From contig CAZZLQ010000033.1 in NCBI GenBank assembly GCA_964655245.1, positions 1-26,800 of the forward strand: 26,800 nt of DNA. Reading direction: 5' to 3'. This stretch comes from JBEIHI01 sp964655245. GTDB lineage: Bacteria; Bdellovibrionota; UBA2394. Below the pieces are notes generated by a model. That model made no database searches. It had not been told where the DNA came from and saw only the letters and a list, made by a program, of their open reading frames with translations. A program made the translations under genes and the position numbers. This document shows positions 13,900-23,942 of this stretch, one piece after another (position 1 is the stretch's first letter; every line of letters starts with the position of its first letter).

Positions 13900-15918
13900 C
13901 TAGAGATTTTCTGCGACGATTTCGGCGAGGTCTTTCACAGCAATGTCCTCTCGTCCCTTTGCCTTAAGCCCATCTGTCACCATGGTCATGCAGAATGGAC
14001 AAGAAACCGCCACCGTCGACGCATTGGTTGAAATAATCTCTTCCGCTCGGTTGTGGTTGATTCGAGTTCCTGTTTTCTCCTCAAGCCACATTCTTCCGCC
14101 CCCTGCACCGCAGCAAAACCCCTTTTCCTTATTGCGCTGCATTTCAGCCACTGGGGAGCCCGAAACTGCCTCCAAAATCACCCGAGGAGCGTCGTAAATC
14201 TTGTTATAACGACCGATATAACAAGAATCGTGGAAAGTGACGGTGCCATTGGATTTCTTGGGAACCTGAAGCGTTCCGCGAGAAATCAAGTCCTGAATAA
14301 ACTGCGAGTGATGGTGCACCTCATAGTTACCCCCAACGTCAGGGTACTCATTTTTGAGAGAATTAAAGCAATGAGGGCAAGAAGTCAGAACTTTCTTCAC
14401 ATTCTTGGAATCCAAAACCTCTTTATTGGCCGTCATCATTTGCTGAGCAAGATACTCATTGCCTAGCCGACGAGCGGTCTCTCCATTGCATTTCTCTTCT
14501 TTGCCCAGAACTCCAAACTTGATCCCTGAAGCCTGCAAAATCTTACAAGTCGACTCGACGACCTTCTTGGCTCGATCATCAAAGCTGCCTGCACAACCGA
14601 TGTAGTACAGGTACTCATGTTGATCGGCATCAAAGAGCGGAATTCCCTTTTCCACCAACCACTCCTGGCGAGAAGACTCGGCCAATCCCCAAGGATTGGA
14701 GTTGGTTTCCCAATTTCTGAAGGCATTCGTTGCCTCCTCCGGATTGGATCCCTTGTTCAGAACAAGAGCTCGGCGCATCTCCACGATTGAGTCCACATGA
14801 TCGATCATCACCGGACACGACTCCACGCAGGCGCCGCATGTTGTACAATCCCAAACAAAGTCATCCGAAAAAACAGCGGGAACAAGCTCCTGAGTTGCAA
14901 GGGCTCGCTCAGATTCAGGCAATGCCGCAATCGTCGCTTCATCAGAGCGCTTGTCTCCGAGACTCAGCAACGTTTTACCCCGAGCGGATGCGGCCGCCCT
15001 CAAATCGATCATCAAAGTTTTGGGCTTAAGCGCCTTACCCGTCGTGGTGGTAGGACAAAACTCATTGCATCGTCCACACTCCGTACAAGCAAATGAATCC
15101 AAAATATTCTTCCACGTCAGATCCGTCGTGGTCTCAGCTCCAAACTTAGTCACGGATTCATCCGTAAGATCAGGTGTCGACAATCGACCTCGAGGCTCCG
15201 TCTTTGAAAACCACACATTGGGAGCAGCGACTATCACATGCAGATGCTTGGAGAACGGCAGATAATTCAAGAAGCCCAAAATGATCGCTAAGTGGGCCCA
15301 CCAGAACACATGATACACCGTTGAGGTGGCTGCAGATTCAGGAAGGAAGCCCGCCAACCAAGACGCGACGGGCTTCCATTCAGCAAAGGAATCCGCTCCC
15401 ATTTTAATTCCAACGGCATGAGCCAAGAGATTGGTCAGCACCAAGCCCCAAATCATGCTCAAAATAAAAAAAGCATCCGCTCTCGATTTAGCAGAGTTGT
15501 CAGCCATTCGCTTGGGCTTGATGAAGAGACGTCGATAAAAAGCCACACCCACTGACAAAAACACAAAGGTGTTAGCGATATCCTGAGTCAGCGAAAAGGG
15601 TCCGTAAATCCCAGCACCCAAAAAGTCCCAGTGCGATCCTCCCGTGACGCCATAGAAAAACCACTCGAAGGTTCCCACAGAGAGAATGACAAAGCCCCAG
15701 AAAATAAAGAAATGAATCCAGCCGGCGACGGTTTGTCGGAGCAGCTTCTCGTGACCAAAAACCTGAGAGATAAAAATCTGAGCCCGCTTGAGATTGTCGC
15801 TAAATCGATTGCGAGCTTTGGAGAGGAGAATAATTCGAACAATTTTAGAGAAGTTAAAGGAAAAGAACGTAAACGCTGAAACCAAGACCAGAATCACGGC
15901 CAACTGAAACATCGTCAT
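13900..15918 (-). CDS. etfD: Membrane Fe-S oxidoreductase of the EtfD / HdrD-like type (ETF:menaquinone oxidoreductase)
   Basis: The 672-residue protein combines a NarI-like membrane domain with about five helices (near 4-24, 62-88, 112-130, 150-170, 203-222) and a cytoplasmic Fe-S part. Two ferredoxin-type clusters are at C278-C281-C284-C288 (CTECGRCNEFCP) and C358-C361-C364-C368 (CTTCGACVESCP). Two CCG-type domains follow, with C442, C477, C514, C517 and C566, C602-C603, C640, C643. The first has CNG in place of CCG; the second is intact. This architecture is that of membrane proteins (EtfD, also called EMO) that take electrons from EtfAB and reduce menaquinone. The direct neighbourhood etfB-etfA-etfD supports this over a methanogen-type heterodisulfide reductase. 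AAGGAA precedes the ATG, and 10 nt separate it from etfA. Confidence 0.88.
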   Translation of the reverse strand: MTMFQLAVILVLVSAFTFFSFNFSKIVRIILLSKARNRFSDNLKRAQIFISQVFGHEKLLRQTVAGWIHFFIFWGFVILSVGTFEWFFYGVTGGSHWDFLGAGIYGPFSLTQDIANTFVFLSVGVAFYRRLFIKPKRMADNSAKSRADAFFILSMIWGLVLTNLLAHAVGIKMGADSFAEWKPVASWLAGFLPESAATSTVYHVFWWAHLAIILGFLNYLPFSKHLHVIVAAPNVWFSKTEPRGRLSTPDLTDESVTKFGAETTTDLTWKNILDSFACTECGRCNEFCPTTTTGKALKPKTLMIDLRAAASARGKTLLSLGDKRSDEATIAALPESERALATQELVPAVFSDDFVWDCTTCGACVESCPVMIDHVDSIVEMRRALVLNKGSNPEEATNAFRNWETNSNPWGLAESSRQEWLVEKGIPLFDADQHEYLYYIGCAGSFDDRAKKVVESTCKILQASGIKFGVLGKEEKCNGETARRLGNEYLAQQMMTANKEVLDSKNVKKVLTSCPHCFNSLKNEYPDVGGNYEVHHHSQFIQDLISRGTLQVPKKSNGTVTFHDSCYIGRYNKIYDAPRVILEAVSGSPVAEMQRNKEKGFCCGAGGGRMWLEEKTGTRINHNRAEEIISTNASTVAVSCPFCMTMVTDGLKAKGREDIAVKDLAEIVAENL

Positions 15919-15928
15919 CCGCTTTTCC

Positions 15929-16888
15929 TTACTTTCCTAAAATCTTTTTGCATTCTTGTTGAATCAAGGGAGCCAAAGTAAACAAATCGCCCACAATGCC
16001 GTAGTCAGCCTTCTGAAAAATCGGCGCTTGGGCATCTTTGTTGATCGCTACAATCACCTTGCTCGTGCGCATCCCAGCCAAATGCTGGATAGCTCCACTG
16101 ATTCCAAAAGCCATATAGAGCGAGGGATTAACGGTCTTACCAGTCTGCCCCACTTGCATATCATGACCAGCGAGGCCCTCATCCACAGCAGCGCGAGATG
16201 CTCCCACTGCTGCCCCAATCGAATCTGCCAAGTCGAACAAGATTTTGAAATTCTCTTTTGATTTAAGCGATCGACCTCCACTGACAATGATATTAGCTTC
16301 AGTCAAATCAGGACGATCACCAGATCCCTGGGTTGCTCCCACATACTGAATCGGCGAACCAGCAAAATCAAACGCCACGGCCATCTCTGTCACCGAACCG
16401 CTGGATCCCAAAGAACCAGCGCTCATTGCGTTGGGACGAACAGTCATGAAAGCCAAAGCCTCTGAGGCTTCAATCTGAACATTCGCAAGCGCCTTGCCAG
16501 AATAGAAAGGCCGACGAATCTTTACATCCCCTTCGAGGCTAACACTCAAACAATCAGCCGCTAACGCTCCATCAAATCGAGCGGCCAGCTGAGGAACCAA
16601 ATCCTTACCCGTGCTGCTCGCACTTCCCAAAACGTAGTTTGGCTGAAGATCTTTGATCAATTTCTCACAAGCAGCAGCGTACGCATCAGGATGGTAAGCA
16701 TCAAAGGCAGCCTCTTTCACCCAGTATGTTTTCACACCTGCCTTTGCAAGTTCATCCGCCGCAGACTTAGCCTGAGACCCAAAGATGATGCCGTAGACAT
16801 CACAGCCCTTAGCAGCAGAGACTAATTCTAGACTCGCCTTTTTCAGAGCGCCCTTACGATGTTCACCAATAATAAGTGCCTTCTTCAT
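15929..16888 (-). CDS. etfA: Electron transfer flavoprotein alpha subunit
   Basis: EtfA with EtfB forms the soluble FAD-containing carrier that accepts electrons from acyl-CoA dehydrogenases. The C-terminal FAD-binding domain is evident: SGGRSLKSKENF (203-214), VGQTGKTVNPSLYMAFG (246-262), ISGAIQH (263-269) and INKDAQAPIFQKADYGIVGD (282-301). Length 319 is normal. AGGAGGG stands just before the ATG. The stop of etfB is 9 nt upstream and etfD starts 10 nt downstream, so the three are one transcriptional unit. I see none of the residues or extra domains that would indicate a bifurcating ETF partnership, though sequence alone does not exclude it. Confidence 0.95.
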   Translation of the reverse strand: MKKALIIGEHRKGALKKASLELVSAAKGCDVYGIIFGSQAKSAADELAKAGVKTYWVKEAAFDAYHPDAYAAACEKLIKDLQPNYVLGSASSTGKDLVPQLAARFDGALAADCLSVSLEGDVKIRRPFYSGKALANVQIEASEALAFMTVRPNAMSAGSLGSSGSVTEMAVAFDFAGSPIQYVGATQGSGDRPDLTEANIIVSGGRSLKSKENFKILFDLADSIGAAVGASRAAVDEGLAGHDMQVGQTGKTVNPSLYMAFGISGAIQHLAGMRTSKVIVAINKDAQAPIFQKADYGIVGDLFTLAPLIQQECKKILGK

Positions 16889-16897
16889 AACGCCCTC

Positions 16898-17671
16898 CTA
16901 CAAAACCTTTGCTTCTTCTCGAAGTCGCTTCACGAGCTCCGCTGCTTGCTGAGCAGGCTCGCCATCAATCATCTTCACCTGACCGCGCTCAGGAGGAAGA
17001 CCCCAGCTCATCATCTTCAAGCCTGATTTCACCGCAGGAAGAGCCACTTCCTTCAAATCCTTCTTAGCAGCCGCCCGAATTCCAGGAAGAGAAGCCAGCC
17101 GCATTTTATTGATTCCCTTATTGCAAGTCAGAAGAGCAGGAAGTCTGAGCTTATAAGTTTCCTTCATCCCACCCTCAATATCTCGATCCACTTTGACGTG
17201 CGCGGACCCTTCCCATTCGCATTTGGCAACAATCGACATATGCGGCATTTTCAGTCGCTCAGCCACCATCACAGCGACGGCATGAGAATCAGTATCAACC
17301 GCTTGCTTACCTGCAAAAATCAGATGGAAATTTTCTGTCTTACAGACCTCAGCCAGGGCAGCTGAAACGGATTTTGCATCATTCGCCGCTTTGGCATTGT
17401 CCAAGATATGAATACCTCGATCGACACCCACCGCAAAGGCATCCCGCAGGGACTTGGACGCCGCTGCCGGGCCTAAAGTTATGCCCACAATCTCCGAAGC
17501 AATATTTGACTTAGCCCAAAGCTCTTTGGTTCGAATGGCTTCTTCGATGGCGAACTCATCATAGGGATTGATCACATACTTGAGATCCGCCTCATCAACG
17601 GCATCTCCCTTCAATTGAATCCGTGAGTTCGTATCCGGAACATGCTTAATCAGAACCCCAATCTTGATCAT
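16898..17671 (-). CDS. etfB: Electron transfer flavoprotein beta subunit
   Basis: EtfB pairs with EtfA and binds AMP. The N terminus IKIGVLIKHVPDTNSRIQL and the segment VINPYDEFAIEEAIRTKE are typical. The adenine-nucleotide-binding region is represented by IFAGKQAVDTDSHAVAVMVAERL and the ETF-beta signature by VDRDIEGGMKETYKLRLPALLT. Length 257 is standard. The ATG at 17671 starts the usual N terminus, without a strong ribosome-binding site. It is the first gene of the etfBAD unit, 53 nt after a large envelope-protein gene on the same strand, so a promoter may lie in that gap. Confidence 0.95.
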   Translation of the reverse strand: MIKIGVLIKHVPDTNSRIQLKGDAVDEADLKYVINPYDEFAIEEAIRTKELWAKSNIASEIVGITLGPAAASKSLRDAFAVGVDRGIHILDNAKAANDAKSVSAALAEVCKTENFHLIFAGKQAVDTDSHAVAVMVAERLKMPHMSIVAKCEWEGSAHVKVDRDIEGGMKETYKLRLPALLTCNKGINKMRLASLPGIRAAAKKDLKEVALPAVKSGLKMMSWGLPPERGQVKMIDGEPAQQAAELVKRLREEAKVL

Positions 17672-17685
17672 GACATGAGACTAAC

Positions 17686-17702
17686 CCCTCGAAATTTGAG
17701 GG
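17686..17702. repeat. Short inverted repeat upstream of etfB
   Basis: CCCTC and GAGGG flank a 7-nt centre GAAATTT in the 53-nt gap before etfB. No T-run follows on the - strand, so it is not a convincing terminator. It could be an operator for the etf unit or chance. Confidence 0.25.
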
Positions 17703-17724
17703 TAAAGCCCAAAAAACGACTCGA

Positions 17725-20700
17725 TTAAGGCAGGGAAACCGCTCGGTGCGTGGCTTGAACGTAAAGATCTCCAGAATCCAAAAATATTTTTTCAAGCTCC
17801 GCTTGATTGGAGAAAAGTCCCAACTGAGGCAAGGCCTCAATGCCACCCAAAACCTCATCAAAGATTGCGTTAGCTACATGATGAACAGCCTCAAGGCGGC
17901 GCAAGATCACCTGATCCAAAAACGCTGACGATTTGAACTCATCGATTTTCAAGGGCTCAGCCGACGCTTTGAGTCGCCTTCGACCATCTTCCGTCTTCAC
18001 CACTTGGAATTCCACTTTGACCGCTCCCTTGGTCTGAACCGCGAATCCCAAAGGATTCGTCAAATCGAGGAACGACAAGAGAACGCCGCCCACGTCCGCC
18101 GCATTCACATCGGGAAGCTGAGTGAGCGGAGAAGCTTTTTCCTTGATTCGCTGCAGATCTTCTTCCTGAAGCTTGGGGTTGAAGAGCTTGGCTAGAGCCG
18201 CAATGATCGGAGTGACAATGAGGCGCACCTTCCCCTTTCGACACTTCATATAGATATTAAAGTGAATCATTCCGTCTTCGCCAATCATCGGTGCCTGGCG
18301 GACAATGATCTCGTCCTGAGGATCGCAGATTTGCACGGAACGCTTCTGAACATCATTCATGTCCAACTTAAAATTGGAGCGGATGAGGTTCTCCCAATCG
18401 ATTTTGAGGAGCGCCTGATTGATAATAGTGCGCGGTACTCGAAGCATCACGGCATTCTTATCCGTTTCAAGAACTGTCTTAACTGCAGGTGCGACTCGAC
18501 CCGATAGCCCGTCCCACTCGTTCGAGAACTGATTCGAGTACAGACTGATTCGGAATACATCGTCAATCAAGGTCACTCGACTTACTTCAATCGGCACGTT
18601 GAAATCTTGATCCGCTGTTGGCCCCTCAGACCAAGAGCGGGGCCCCGTCACGAGAGGAACCTGTTCAGAAGCAGGGATCTTCATATACGATGCAATGGCC
18701 GAATCCATCAAAGCTTCATTCACCGAATGAATCCCTCGGCCAAACCACTCGTTCAAAACATTGATATGATCAAGCTTAGCGCCCGGTCGCTCGTCCCAAC
18801 AAACTTCATCAATCAACGACGTAATGGCAGTCTTCTGCATGGGTGAAGCGTTGAGCGAAGCCACGATTGCCTCAACCTCTCTCCAAGGTCCTTCAGAGGA
18901 AGGATAAGGACATCGAGCCAAGAGAATCAGAAGTTCATGATAGGGACGAATCCACTCCAATCGATCGAGACGATCTTCGTACGAGGAGATTCCGAGCGAT
19001 CTTTTGATGTTGGCCACAGCCTCGCTGGGCTTCATCAGTCGCTCTAAATCCACTTTCAAGCGATCAAAACTTCGATCGCCATAAACTAATCGAGTGAGCA
19101 AGCTGTAGGCCATCATTTCGAGATCAACCACAGCCACTTCTCCAAATCCAACAATCAGACGATCCAAAACCGATTGATGCAACTTGGCCGTCTGATTGAT
19201 CTTGGGAAGAGCCTCTTTAACATAAGATCCAGCCAAACCTGAGAGCAGATCGCTCAGCGGCTTTTGAATACGCTCACCCAGATTAAACATGAGCTCGCCC
19301 ACTTTTTCTTCGACGCCTTTGAGGTCGATAATGAAACTTTCAAGCTGAGCTTTCACGGGCGCCGAATTGAGATAGTAAGGAACCTTGAATTTAAAGAAAT
19401 CGGTGAGACCCGATTTAATCTGTTCACCTAGCATCAAGTGATTTTGTTTAACAATTCGCTCAATAAACTTGGAAATTTTCACATCTTTGTTGGCGCCATC
19501 TTCAGTTCCATAGAGTGCCAGTCCTGTTTCGATGAGACTCTTCACGTCTGGCATCTGGAAGTCAGAAGTCATCTGAGCCCCACCCTCTTCCTCAGCAGGA
19601 ATTCCATAGTCAGGAGCTTGAGCGAGAACTTCGTTTTTTGTCGAAAGCCCAAAGATCTGCACTCCAGAAACCTGAACTTTAGATAAATTCTGTCTCAGAT
19701 GTCGTACTTGAATATCCAAGTTGTCCTGAGTGGCAGACATACAAACATCAAAAATAAAGTCGAGATACGTACCCTCTGACGGAACCGTAAGGGCCATCGC
19801 TGAAAGCGCTTGAATGGTGGACTTGTATCGATCTAGCCCCACTTCAATCGACAATGGACTTGAACGAAGATTCACAGCTTCCGACAAGCCCAAATGAGCC
19901 TCCGCTGAGACCAGATAAACTCCCTGACAGCGTGGTGAGCTTTTCTTGAGATCTCTCAATCGAATCGCGATATCTTGAATGGGAACAGCGTCCACTCGGA
20001 ACTCTCCTGACGTACGAATGTATCCCGTTTTATCAAAACCAAATTTCTGGATGCGATGAGTCCGAATCATATCGAAAGGCACTTTGAGATTCGTCAAACG
20101 CTTATTCATTTCTGAGGCGATTTCGGATTCCACCCACTCTTGAACTTTCATACCAATCTTGTTTTGCGATCGACTTGTCACAAGGGCTGATCGAATTGAG
20201 TCGATATTCTCAAGAATCATATTAAGACTGGGTTGACGGCCCTTGAGCCAGCGATTGCCTAGACGGACATCGATGCCTGAAACGGACAAGCCCTTGAGAT
20301 CTGCTTCGATGGGATCCATATCAAACTGAAGCTCATCCTGGACTCGAACCTGACCTCCGGCTCGGATCTCCGTCACAGACTGAAGCTTGTTCCTCAGCTG
20401 AGCTCGTAAGCCCATTTGCTGGCCCTGAAGTTTTTCCCCCTTCCAAAACAAAGCAATATCCTCGATCTCAATAGAAGGATCCAAGATCCCCACTTTGAAT
20501 CGACCTGAAAGGAGGTTTTTGCTCGAACTGACAGAGATATCCCCATGCGGATCCACAACTTTCAAAGGCAATGAGAAACTAAAACGAGCAATCATGTTTT
20601 TGTTCATCACAGGATCATGCCGAGGATTTCCCGATTCAAAGACTTCCAACTCAACAGGATTTTCGGAATCAGCCTGGGCGTTTTCAATCGCAACCAAGTC

Positions 20701-21972
20701 CAGATTGATGTCGATTCCATCGCTTAAGATTTTCTGCACGGGATCCAATGAGTTAATCACGAGATTTTCGAGGAGATGCCCGTGATTGATGGGACCCTCT
20801 GCGAGTTGGAGCAGAGCATTTTGTACCAACCATCCGGAGACGCTTTCATTTTGGTGAGTAAACTTGCTCCCGCGATAAGAGATAGACTCAAGACGCGCAG
20901 AGGCCAGCGGTGTCTTCAGCGACTTACGATCCACTCGAAGCTCGGGACGTTGAAGAATCTTATCCCACAGGACTTCGGCATTAAGCTCGATCGGATGATC
21001 TCGATCAAATCCAATATGAATCTCAACATCATCACTCGAAGTCACCGCCACTGGAGTTTTGAGCTCAACAGCCGAAATCTCCATATCCAGAACACGGGCT
21101 GACATGTGCACGAGAGGCAGCTGAATGCGAAGACGACCGAGACCCAATCGGTAGGGCGTATCGATGACATTTTCCAGGGGTTCAAATGCAATATGCAGCT
21201 CCTGAAGGGCCAGCTCAGGATTGACCATGAGAGCTGCTTTGAGTCTTGCCTGTCCCGACTTTTGAAAAAGCGGGACCTCAATCGTTTCATCCACCTCTAA
21301 CGGATAAGCAACTAACTGTCGCAACAAAGCATCGGAAAGAGCGGATTGAACTCGAGCATGAAAGTCCTGATCGGACAAAGCGGCCCGAACTCCATTCTGG
21401 ACAACATCCTTCGACAAGAAAATCTCCGCCGTCTTTGTATAGCCCCGCCTTCGAAGCTCTTGCTGAAAGGCTTGGAGCTCCGAGATGAATCGAGAGCGAA
21501 AGCTATCCCAGGCTTTGACAAACTCATTGATGTCAGCATCTTTGGGTACTGCAATCTGTGCAATCTTCTTGTTCTTAAAAACAAAGGGATCAAAGTTCAT
21601 GATCCAGTCCGCAATCGGCATGACATTTGACTGACCCGTTCGATAGGTCAGAGACTGATACTCCTCCATCGCCATGCGAGCCACATCTCGAGGATTCTCA
21701 ATCAACTCGAGGCGCCACAAATCATCGCGAAGAATGAGCTGAAACTGCGCGGAGTTATCGATCACCATCCGTCCCACGAAGGTCGTGGGATCCTTGAGCC
21801 AGAAGACATAGCGCTGGACCGGTTGACCAGCGAGACATGGGTTCCCCAATCCAATCAGCGCCTGAACTGGACCTAAGAGTCCCAGGCATGCAATAAGAGC
21901 CAATAACTTCAATGGCTTAGAAAAACGGCCCCCATTTTGATTTCTCAAAAATCCCATAGCGTATGGGGGCAT
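17725..21972 (-). CDS. Very large exported protein of unknown function (1415 residues)
   Basis: I do not recognise a family. The N terminus has a signal peptide (basic stretch with RFSKPLK, hydrophobic LLALIACLGLLG, cleavage likely near VQA). The remainder is soluble with no further clear membrane helix. It alternates long runs of short amphipathic beta segments with helical stretches, such as about residues 620-680 (WVESEIASEMNKRL) and the centre near 870-960. This recalls large periplasmic lipid-binding or AsmA/YdbH-like proteins in general shape only. A weakly conserved Cys set is present. Either ATG 21972 or 21957 could be the start; neither has a clear ribosome-binding site. It lies 65 nt downstream of the TIGR03545 AsmA-like gene on the same strand, so it is probably its partner in an envelope function, and 53 nt upstream of etfB. 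Confidence 0.75.
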   Translation of the reverse strand: MPPYAMGFLRNQNGGRFSKPLKLLALIACLGLLGPVQALIGLGNPCLAGQPVQRYVFWLKDPTTFVGRMVIDNSAQFQLILRDDLWRLELIENPRDVARMAMEEYQSLTYRTGQSNVMPIADWIMNFDPFVFKNKKIAQIAVPKDADINEFVKAWDSFRSRFISELQAFQQELRRRGYTKTAEIFLSKDVVQNGVRAALSDQDFHARVQSALSDALLRQLVAYPLEVDETIEVPLFQKSGQARLKAALMVNPELALQELHIAFEPLENVIDTPYRLGLGRLRIQLPLVHMSARVLDMEISAVELKTPVAVTSSDDVEIHIGFDRDHPIELNAEVLWDKILQRPELRVDRKSLKTPLASARLESISYRGSKFTHQNESVSGWLVQNALLQLAEGPINHGHLLENLVINSLDPVQKILSDGIDINLDLVAIENAQADSENPVELEVFESGNPRHDPVMNKNMIARFSFSLPLKVVDPHGDISVSSSKNLLSGRFKVGILDPSIEIEDIALFWKGEKLQGQQMGLRAQLRNKLQSVTEIRAGGQVRVQDELQFDMDPIEADLKGLSVSGIDVRLGNRWLKGRQPSLNMILENIDSIRSALVTSRSQNKIGMKVQEWVESEIASEMNKRLTNLKVPFDMIRTHRIQKFGFDKTGYIRTSGEFRVDAVPIQDIAIRLRDLKKSSPRCQGVYLVSAEAHLGLSEAVNLRSSPLSIEVGLDRYKSTIQALSAMALTVPSEGTYLDFIFDVCMSATQDNLDIQVRHLRQNLSKVQVSGVQIFGLSTKNEVLAQAPDYGIPAEEEGGAQMTSDFQMPDVKSLIETGLALYGTEDGANKDVKISKFIERIVKQNHLMLGEQIKSGLTDFFKFKVPYYLNSAPVKAQLESFIIDLKGVEEKVGELMFNLGERIQKPLSDLLSGLAGSYVKEALPKINQTAKLHQSVLDRLIVGFGEVAVVDLEMMAYSLLTRLVYGDRSFDRLKVDLERLMKPSEAVANIKRSLGISSYEDRLDRLEWIRPYHELLILLARCPYPSSEGPWREVEAIVASLNASPMQKTAITSLIDEVCWDERPGAKLDHINVLNEWFGRGIHSVNEALMDSAIASYMKIPASEQVPLVTGPRSWSEGPTADQDFNVPIEVSRVTLIDDVFRISLYSNQFSNEWDGLSGRVAPAVKTVLETDKNAVMLRVPRTIINQALLKIDWENLIRSNFKLDMNDVQKRSVQICDPQDEIIVRQAPMIGEDGMIHFNIYMKCRKGKVRLIVTPIIAALAKLFNPKLQEEDLQRIKEKASPLTQLPDVNAADVGGVLLSFLDLTNPLGFAVQTKGAVKVEFQVVKTEDGRRRLKASAEPLKIDEFKSSAFLDQVILRRLEAVHHVANAIFDEVLGGIEALPQLGLFSNQAELEKIFLDSGDLYVQATHRAVSLP

Positions 21973-22037
21973 TAGGCAAGTTCTATGCCACTCCCTTGCC
22001 GGGGCCTATTGGCCCTAAAGACCGCTTAAAAGGACAT

Positions 22038-23942
22038 TTAAAACTTAAGCTTTGGCAGGGATGGGGCACGCTTTTGAAGCTGCTGCTGAAGGCCAGATTT
22101 AATCTTGTCTTCAGCTGCATCTCGAGTTTTTCGAGTCAAATCATCCGCAGACTTTTTCAACTCCCCCATCGACGCCGTGACCCCATCTAGGCTCGACTGC
22201 ACGGCAGTTATCGTCTCTTTCTTCAGATCATTGAGTTCCTGGGAGGCGAGAGCTTTAGAGGATTCAATTCGACTATCTATTCCTCGCTGAATTCGAGCTT
22301 CAAAATCCTTTAGCTTCTGATCAATGAGGCGAGAGACTCCTGCCTGAATGAGGCCAGACAGATCACTCGAAACATCAAAATCGATTGCTTGATTGCGACT
22401 GGTCAGTGTGAAGCCGACGGAAAAGTCAGAAATGTCCGCGAAAACTTTTTCCAGCAAGGGCGTCAAAACACCTGCCTTTGGGACCTCCGAGAAATCCCAT
22501 TTTACTCCGCGAAACTGAACCACATTTTTCCAGGTCAGCTGAGATCCCACAAAATCAAACTCCACATGGGCATCCGCAGTCCCCGAGGAAATCTTAAGAG
22601 GAAACAATTTCGGGATTCCCACGGGCCAATCACTCGCTCGAATACGGCGGACGTCGGCTCGATAGATATCCTTTGCTTCCGGCTTTCGATAGTCGAGATG
22701 AGCCTCCAAACTGACTTCAGAAACCATCATATCTTTGAACATCGCATGAATCTTTGCCTTCATGGGGTCAGGAGACAGCGACGGATCCGAACTCAGATTT
22801 CTCAGATCAAGAGCATACTTTTGCTCGATATCCTTACGATCTCCATTATCCAATACATTGACCGAAAACTCGGACTTCGTGAGAACGACCGATGGCTTTT
22901 TTCGGGGCGTGACAAAAACAACATCTCGACCCTTAGCCCGAGGATAAATCTGAATTCCATCATCGGATCCCTGAGTCATATGGGAGAGAACTCGCCTTAA
23001 CTGTGAGTGCATTTTCATAGTCTCATGAGCATGCTTCACCCACTGTGCACCAAAAATGATCTTCATCATGTTACGAGTATCAAGTGCCTTCACGCCCACC
23101 AGACCGCGCGCTTGTCGATAGGTCTGCTGAACAGCGGACTCAGCGAGTCGATAGGATTTCTCAGCCGACTCATAGTCCCGCTTCAACTGACTCAGCATTT
23201 CTTCGTATTCGTTTTTCTGCTCACCCAATCGAGAGATGAAGGATCGAATCAGATCAGCTCTGCGCAAAACTTCAGCGGCATCCTGCGGGACATTTTTGGT
23301 CAGATCACGAGCTTCGGAGAGCAGTTTTTTTTCGTCGGTCAAATCAGCGACCTCTTTCAAGCGAACAGTCATGTTGGCCTTGAGCTCCTGCACATCAGTG
23401 GCCACCTTTTTGAAAGCGTCCAAGGCTGGGAAGTCCAGTCGGGATAAGATTTCATCGACGTTGCTCGGCAACGAAAAGCTTGTCAGCTGAGAAACAGGCA
23501 ATTCCTCAAACTCTGCTTCCAACTTGCCAAAGGCTTTATCGGAAATTCCCGAGTACCAAGTCTCCTCTTGAGGAGGCTTGGCTGGCAGAACCCCCGGGGT
23601 TTTTCGCGGAGTCCCCCATTGAATGCCCGTGATCGAGAAATCATCCACAATCAACCGTCGCTCCAGGAGTGGCAACGTTTGAAAATCGATCACAATGTCA
23701 GAAAACTCGATAGTGTTCCTCATGGGATCAGCCTTGCTGGCGATTTCTAAGCGACGAATTTTTAAGGAAGAATCTGTTAATGAAACTTTCAAGCCCGAAA
23801 TATCTGTCTTTGTATGAGTGATGGCAGAGATCCCTGACTCCAATGCCGATTTCACCATGCCATCGAGACAGAAGAGTAAAACCCAGCTGACTAAGCCCAG
23901 AAAAACGAGAACAGAGAGAAAAAACTTCCAACGAATGATCAT
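22038..23942 (-). CDS. TIGR03545-family AsmA-like membrane-anchored protein
   Basis: The 634-residue protein has one N-terminal membrane helix (about 7-27), then an AsmA-like periplasmic domain: repeated beta segments in about residues 30-130 (ISGLKVSLTDSSLKIRRLEI, then SDIVIDFQTLPLLERRLIV). A long helical or coiled-coil region (about 150-320) follows, then RAKGRDVVFVTPRKKPSV and further beta repeats. It ends in a charged helical tail of roughly 110 residues. The RGKGRDV-type segment and FGAQWVKHAHE fit the uncharacterised TIGR03545 family as I remember it. Its ATG overlaps the stop of the DUF2062/TIGR03546 gene (ATGA). These two families are typically adjacent, which supports the identification. 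A role in envelope lipid handling is inferred only from AsmA-like relatives such as TamB and YhdP. Confidence 0.8.
   Translation of the reverse strand: MIIRWKFFLSVLVFLGLVSWVLLFCLDGMVKSALESGISAITHTKTDISGLKVSLTDSSLKIRRLEIASKADPMRNTIEFSDIVIDFQTLPLLERRLIVDDFSITGIQWGTPRKTPGVLPAKPPQEETWYSGISDKAFGKLEAEFEELPVSQLTSFSLPSNVDEILSRLDFPALDAFKKVATDVQELKANMTVRLKEVADLTDEKKLLSEARDLTKNVPQDAAEVLRRADLIRSFISRLGEQKNEYEEMLSQLKRDYESAEKSYRLAESAVQQTYRQARGLVGVKALDTRNMMKIIFGAQWVKHAHETMKMHSQLRRVLSHMTQGSDDGIQIYPRAKGRDVVFVTPRKKPSVVLTKSEFSVNVLDNGDRKDIEQKYALDLRNLSSDPSLSPDPMKAKIHAMFKDMMVSEVSLEAHLDYRKPEAKDIYRADVRRIRASDWPVGIPKLFPLKISSGTADAHVEFDFVGSQLTWKNVVQFRGVKWDFSEVPKAGVLTPLLEKVFADISDFSVGFTLTSRNQAIDFDVSSDLSGLIQAGVSRLIDQKLKDFEARIQRGIDSRIESSKALASQELNDLKKETITAVQSSLDGVTASMGELKKSADDLTRKTRDAAEDKIKSGLQQQLQKRAPSLPKLKF

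Noticed and set aside
22001..22016. GGGCC-TATT-GGCCC hairpin between the TIGR03545 and 1415-residue genes
   Set aside because: Only a 5-bp stem without a U-tract on either strand; not enough to call a terminator or operator.
22389..23000. 203-residue + strand ORF within the AsmA-like gene
   Set aside because: Antisense shadow of a well-supported gene; no signal, motif or start context.
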